From: Neoceratodus forsteri | Taxonomy: Eukaryota; Chordata; Ceratodontiformes; Ceratodontidae | NCBI GenBank assembly: GCA_016271365.2 | Contig: CM057449.1 | Location: forward strand, 1,564,156,501-1,564,220,500 | Length of the DNA stretch: 64,000 bases | Direction: 5' to 3' | Shown here: positions 59,214 to 64,000 of the stretch, piece after piece | How the letters are laid out: every line of letters begins with the position of its first letter | How positions within the stretch are numbered: the stretch's first letter is position 1 | Program-made: the position numbers and the translations under genes | Notes under the pieces: model-generated | What the model was told of the DNA's origin: nothing | Database searches by the model: none | The model's input: only the letters and a program-made list of their open reading frames with translations

Positions 59214-60235
59214 TATATCAGGACTCAATAGAAGAATGGCTATCTTGAGGAACATCGACATTGAGAAGTCATATTTGTTAGTGACCCTTGATGTGGAGTC
59301 TCTCTATACCAATATTCCACATTATGAGACTTGGCAGCACTCAAGCACTACTTAGATCTACACCCAAGCCCCAATCCACCTACAGAGTTCTTAGTGCACC
59401 TTTCACAGTTTGTCTTAGAATTCAATGCCTTTCTGTTTATTGGGGAATACTTCCTGCAGACAAGTTGTATGGCAATGGAGGAAACATTCACCTCTAATTT
59501 TACCAACTTTTATCTCAGTTTGTCAGAAGAGGGATATTTGTAGAATACCATTGCTAACCCCTTTCTAAACAAACTTGAACTCTGGCATAAATATATAGAT
59601 GACATCTATAAGGGGTGTTGGAGGTCCATGAAAGAATTGTATCAATTTGTGACTTACTTGGAAGGCACCAACAAGAACCTCAAATTTGCTGTAATACACA
59701 GCCAGTAGGCTATTTCCTTCTTTGACATTCATGTAATCAAGAATGCTGAACAGGGTGTTAACACTTAACTGTTCCATAAGACCACTGAAAATAACATGGT
59801 TTTGCTGTCAAGTTCCTGCCACCCTCACCACACCATAAGAAATATCCCAACTAGCCAGTTTCTTAGGGTATGCCGCATGTCACACAGAGGAAGCATTTGT
59901 GCAACGTGCGGTTGAACTAGGGACAGGTTTAAAGATCATAATTATAGCACTGGGGATACTAGTCAAGTCTACAGCCACTTCAAAAGTAATAACAGGGAGG
60001 ACCTCCTCACACCCAGAACTAGAGAGAGTATTGATCAAGTACAGAAGATGAATTTTATCATGACCTGCAGCACTAGGGCTAAAAACTGAGGCAATCGTAC
60101 ACAGGCATTGGAATATCCTGCAAAATGAACCAAAATTATTTGAATTTGTTTCAGTTCCACTCAGGATGGTATATAGGAGACCCAAGAATATATGGAATTC
60201 TATTACACATAGCGGCCTTTATCTGCCACCACATT
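59214..60235 (+). pseudogene. Penelope RT, second part
   Basis: Continues directly from 42620: SIEEWLS, NIDIEKSYLLVTLDVESLYT, NIPHYE, ALKHYLDLHPSPNPPTEFLV, LEFNAFLFIGEYFLQTSCMA and the catalytic KYIDDIYKG (59590), YIDD intact. Then LEGTNKNLKFAV, IRNIPTSQFLRVCRM, TRDRFKDHNYSTGDTSQVYS and FKSNNREDLL. The order is that of PLE RTs. Frameshifts occur near 59255, 59330, 59560 and 59830, plus several stops. Confidence 0.75.
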
Positions 60236-60490
60236 CTATGTTTCTATGTTACACATTGTTGTGGTCACTGCAGATATTGCAGTATGGTTACTGTCACCAC
60301 CACATTCAACAATCTGGTTACTGATAAGCAGTATCACATCCAAGAATTCATTAATTGTGACACCACATGAGTTGTGTACCTGGCAAATTGCAACTTTGGG
60401 ATATATTATGTTGGGCATACCAAACATAAGTTCAAAGAACACTTTGGGGAACATATTTGGGCTTTCAAAATGGCAATTCTGATTCTGCCT
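60236..60490 (+). pseudogene. Penelope Cys-rich linker and GIY-YIG nuclease, copy 1
   Basis: HCCGHCRYC (60253-60279) is the Cys/His-rich motif before the nuclease. VVYLANCNFGIYYVGHTKHK (about 60375) is the GIY-YIG core, followed by FGEHIWAFK. GIY-YIG endonucleases nick DNA for PLE integration. A stop (codon after CDTT) separates the two. Just before, at about 60215-60246, a CR1-like 3' tail (TTCTATGTTTCTATG) replaces normal PLE sequence. The nuclease breaks off at 60490 into LINE 3' sequence. Confidence 0.7.
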
Positions 60491-60499
60491 TTTCTACCT

Positions 60500-60755
60500 C
60501 CCTTCCTGACCTTGTGTTACTTGATATTTGATATGTGTTATTCTTTGTGTGTGTCTCGTACACTCACATTCCTTACGTATGTAGCTTGCACTAATTTTAT
60601 ATCTCTATATGAAATTTTATTTTATTGCAAAATCAATTGTTCCATTCTGTACTTGTATCCCTATTCTCCCTTCCTCCAGGACGCATCTGGAAATGAGCTA
60701 TTTTTAGCCCAGTATGTCTTTCCTGGTAAAACTTTTGAAAATAAATAAATAGTCT
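60500..60755 (+). mobile_element. Rex/Babar-like LINE 3' end
   Basis: Non-coding, ending with GACGCATCTGGAAATGAGC, CCCAGTATGTCTTTCCTGG and GAAAATAAATAAATAG, the same tail as at 50480 (minus), at 35440 and at the SINE end. It lies exactly between the two nuclease copies. Confidence 0.55.
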
Positions 60756-60841
60756 GCAACCCACTGGCCATAACTGTACTTGGCTCCCTAGTTTGCCCCC
60801 AGGTACACATTGGGTCTGCAGCAAAAAATGAAGCTCTTTAA

Positions 60842-61330
60842 AAAAGGGGCAAACTGGGTAGGCCCAGTGGCCTTATCTGCCATCACATTCTATGTTTCTG
60901 TGTTACACATTGTTGTGGTCATTGCAAATATTGCAATGTGGTTACTGTCTCCTCCACACTTAGCAATCTGGTTACTGATGAGCAGTATCACATCAAATAA
61001 TTAATTGTGACACCACATGGGTTGTGTACCTGGCAAACTGCAGCTTTGGGATGTATTGTGTTGGGCGCACCAAACATAAGTTCAAAGAACGTACTGTGGA
61101 ACATATTCGGGCTATTCAAAATAGCAATTCTGATTCTGCCTTGTCTACCAACTGTTTAAATGCCCAAACCAACACCCATAAATGGAAATTTGAGGGGGTA
61201 GAAGAAGTCACATTAGGGTCCAGGGAAGGGGATCATGAAATCTTGCTTGCACAGAGGGAATCTTTTTGGATATTTAATCTACTGGAGGCTTTTCTTCCCT
61301 GGGCTCAATGATCAGATTGAGATTCTTTCT
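60842..61330 (+). pseudogene. Penelope GIY-YIG nuclease, copy 2, and C-terminus
   Basis: Starts with a CR1 3' tail (GGGCAAACTGGGTAGGCCC, then TTCTATGTTTCTGTG), followed by HCCGHCKYC, a one-frame break where copy 1 has QEFINCDTT, then VVYLANCSFGMYCVGRTKHK, ERTVEHIRAIQ, HKWKFEGVEEVTLGSREGDH and LLAQRESFWIFNLL. The core Gly-Ile-Tyr reads Gly-Met-Tyr and the second Tyr is Cys. Unlike copy 1 it reaches the C-terminus. The two copies share about 250 bp at roughly 90%. Confidence 0.7.
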
Positions 61331-61965
61331 TTCCAGTGATTCCATTTTTTGGACTACTGTATATGCAATTTATTGTGAAGATGTGAAAGTTGAAGCTGCT
61401 GATAATAATCATATTACCTTGTTGTTTCAGAGTCCAGTTGAGGTATGCATAGGTTTGCATGAAAATACAATGGAAATTCATTCCCTTTATGACAAAATCT
61501 CCAGCAATTCTTGGAGGCAGTTCATTTTTATCTTTTAACACTAATTAAAATATTTTAATCTCATTTGGAGAAGTTCAGTGGCAATTTGGCAGAGTAGCCC
61601 AAATCATCTGGTACTAGCCACAAGTATGCCACTGTCTTCCCAGACTTTTGTAAACTATCAATGCGTGATACCTGTGTTTTAACTTCTTTTCTGAGCACCT
61701 TTTCCCATCTATTTTGCAACTTTGCACATTTTTTCATTTTATCATTGTAACTCTGTAAGATCACTTTATAAATGCACTTTAAAAAGGTACTAACAATCAG
61801 GACATTGCCTCTTGACAAAGCTTGTATGCGCAAAACATTGAGGCATCCTATTGCCATTTTTGTGCTACTGATCCTGGTTGGCTTTTTCGTTAAGTGTACT
61901 GTACTGAATAAAAGACTTGAACTAGTAGTTTCAGCCTACCGTGCAGTCCTTTCTGTGTGATAAGT
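61331..61965 (+). mobile_element. Penelope 3' terminal region
   Basis: Non-coding; CCTCTTGACAAAGCTTG, GCGCAAAACATTGAGGC, then GTACTGAATAAAAGACTTG and TTTCAGCCTACC follow in the order expected of a PLE terminus, closing the element opened at about 42330. Confidence 0.5.
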
Positions 61966-63439
61966 AACGCTGGTTCTTTTTCTTTGCAGCACTGGACACT
62001 GTCAGTGACCAAAGAACACCCTGCCATACACTTTGCATTCTGGCATGCTGGGAAGGCACTACATACAAGAGCAGTGGGAGGAGAGACAAATGAATAGAAA
62101 AAAAGGTGTCCAGCAGCCTTGCACTGTGCCGATGTAGATGCGTTCTGGTTCCTCCCCCACAAGAACTTAAGATATTCCTGGAAGTACTGTTGACAGGTTC
62201 AAGTTCAGCCTGCTGAAACCAGATCCTGCAGCAAGGGGGCTTCCCTCCTGTAGTGCAATGTTGAAGGTAAATGGTCTGGGTTAGTACTTGGGGCTAGGCG
62301 ACCAGTATCTTACATGAATAGTCAACCATCAGAGAGCTGAAAATAAAGATATAGAGGTATGGTGGCTGGAACCAGAGAATAATCATTCAATTAAAAAAAT
62401 CTATAAATTTGGTAGGGATCTTCCTGCATCCTGATTGGCATAGAATATTCGAAAGTCATGTGGCTCAGGAAAAAGAAAACATGGCATTGGACTTCTTATG
62501 GCAAGCAGAGCACGGCACATACATGTATTAATGCCTTTGAGAAATTTTTGAAAAACTTTCTGGCAGACATGTTTTCTCCCACTTCCCACTGCAGCCTTGA
62601 CTCCCCCATCCAACTCTTGCTGTTTGCCATCCCAAATCTCCCAACACAAAACCACTTCCTCCTACTATCGATCAGAACAGCAAATCAAACCACAGTTCTT
62701 AAGTGATACTTTTCATTGCTCTACCTTCATGTAGAAACTGCTGCTGACCTGCCTATGCTCTTTCTCCTGAGAGCATTATATGGCAAACATGATCACAAAT
62801 GTAACAGAAAAACAAGGCAGTTGAACCACTGGGACCAAACAGGCCTTCTAAACTGCCCAAAAATAGAGTTCAGTCCCACCTAGTGGTACACAAACAAAAC
62901 AACACAAACTACATTGCAAAAAAATGAACTTTTAACTTTAACAAATTAAAACATTTAGTTACACATATATCTTTTTACAAAATTAGAATTTTTAATTTTT
63001 TACATTCAGATTTTTTGTAAATGTCTTACACCAAACCCATTGTATAAGCATAATAAAACATTCCAGTGTGTCTTTCCCTGAACCACACTTCCAGGTAGCT
63101 CAAGGCACTCGGAACAAAGGCCTCATGCTTTGCAACTCATCTAGGTGAGTAGTTTTGGAAAAGAAACCCACCTCCTATTGTGTCTCATCACTTGCAAATG
63201 AAATGACTCAAATCAGGGACTTCTCTACCAAACCAGGACACCTATAAATTCCCTATAAAGTATCAACCCTATACATTAGTATACATATGCACAGCACTCT
63301 TATTAATCTGTGCTAATGAAGGGGGAGGACTGATGTACCTAGAGTCCTTTATGACATTACAGCACTGTTAGTTTGTGTGTCACAAAGTTTTCAAATATCG
63401 GTACTCTTTTGGGTAATGGGGATAATCTACAAAAATGTT
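61966..63439. other. Unassigned non-coding stretch
   Basis: No gene or repeat family recognised. Short frames (61890-62162 minus, 62458-62706 plus) carry no domain. Confidence 0.4.
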
Positions 63440-63600
63440 AAGAATACACAAGCTATTGGGATATATGCTGTAGGCTCCTGAGGAAGGGGCATAGGTGGCC
63501 CCAAAAATATGTGTGGTGTATTTTAATATCTGTGTGTTATGCTGGTGCATTACAAAGTGTTCTATGATCCAAAAAGTCTAGTTTTCCATGGGCGAATACA
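63440..63600 (+). mobile_element. Penelope-like terminal fragment
   Basis: CTCCTGAGGAAGGGGC followed by GGCCCCAAAAATATGTG and a T-rich segment resembles the terminus at 14.8 kb in layout (GAGGAAG box, short palindrome GGGGC..GGCCCC, AT-rich end). No coding sequence. The downstream end is not determined, and the sequence to 64000 shows no gene. Confidence 0.35.
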
Positions 63601-64000
63601 GACAGACACTTTCTTTATACAGGGCAGTCATGCTCATAGACTGAGGGATGTGTACATTGAAATGCAAAATCTGTTAAAACTTGAGAGAGAAAATGTAATA
63701 CTTCTTCCAGCAATGCATGATTGTAACCACTTTATATAAGGGAGGCATAATCAGATGGAACAATGGGCCTCTTTCCCTCCCTATCACAGTCTTCACCTAC
63801 AGTACTACTGCTGCCACACATACTATTATAACTGCTGAGAATTGCTTTAGATCTGAGCTCCTGTGGTGACCCTTCTGCTGATCGCAACCCTGTTCACAGA
63901 TACACAAACCTGCACCACACAAGCACCATTAGAAATACAGTACAGTGTTCAGCACTCATAATGTGGGTTAGTTAGAGATTGAACTATTTTACATTATGCC

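Noticed and set aside
63539..63739. 66-codon frame with MLVHYKVFYDPKSLVFHGR
   Set aside because: It is next to a PLE-like terminus, has no motif, and its length is not unusual for random AT-rich DNA.
1..64000. Host protein-coding exons
   Set aside because: I looked for frames with splice-site context and known domains outside transposons. Nothing convincing was found, although short exons could be missed by eye.

Overview
The window looks like gene-poor, repeat-dominated nuclear DNA of a vertebrate. No host exon, rRNA or CRISPR array is recognisable. The mixture of several CR1 lineages, an L2, two L1-clade elements, an I/Vingi-like LINE, a Rex/Babar-like LINE, Penelope-like elements (PLEs), a tRNA-derived SINE and hAT- and Helentron-like DNA elements suggests a non-mammalian vertebrate with a large transposon-rich genome (amphibian, lungfish or lepidosaur grade). 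This is inference; no species can be named. Nearly every reading frame is a decayed transposon protein with stops and frameshifts, so coding entries are given as pseudogenes.

Layout. 1-709: end of a degenerate LINE ORF1 running off the window. 3318-14654 (-): a full-length L1-clade element with an 8-bp target-site duplication (TSD), split at the reverse transcriptase (RT) by about 5 kb that contains CR1 copy 1 (5521-9690), a LINE scrap and a PLE terminus. 14700-19400: a PLE terminus, CR1 copy 2 (15725-19000, -) and a short PLE-like unit with inverted ends. 21066-21430: two palindromic hairpins. 21826-28152: two tandem copies of a non-coding repeat bounded by (TA)n, the first carrying 0.4-kb inverted arms. 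28340-34900 (-): a second L1-clade element. 36055-38820 (-): an L2. 39696-41878: a long foldback, hAT-like palindrome with two later insertions.

42330-61965 (+) is one nested system. The outermost host is a Penelope-like element. Its RT is cut at the SYIRD motif, and the two halves (ending 42620, resuming 59214) are flanked by a 12-13 bp direct repeat. The 16.6-kb insertion is best read as an I/Vingi-like LINE that itself received a CR1 tail, a CR1 fragment, two Rex/Babar-like LINE fragments, a tRNA-SINE and a CR1 copy. That CR1 was in turn hit by a 549-bp hairpin-rich element. The PLE then continues to a GIY-YIG nuclease region that is present twice, each copy preceded by a CR1 3' tail.

The enzymes represented are APE-type endonucleases and RTs of LINEs, SGNH-esterase-like ORF1 proteins of CR1, an L1 ORF1 RNA-binding protein and the RT plus GIY-YIG nuclease of Penelope. 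None looks functional. The main value of the window is its stratigraphy and the non-coding elements I could not assign to a known family.
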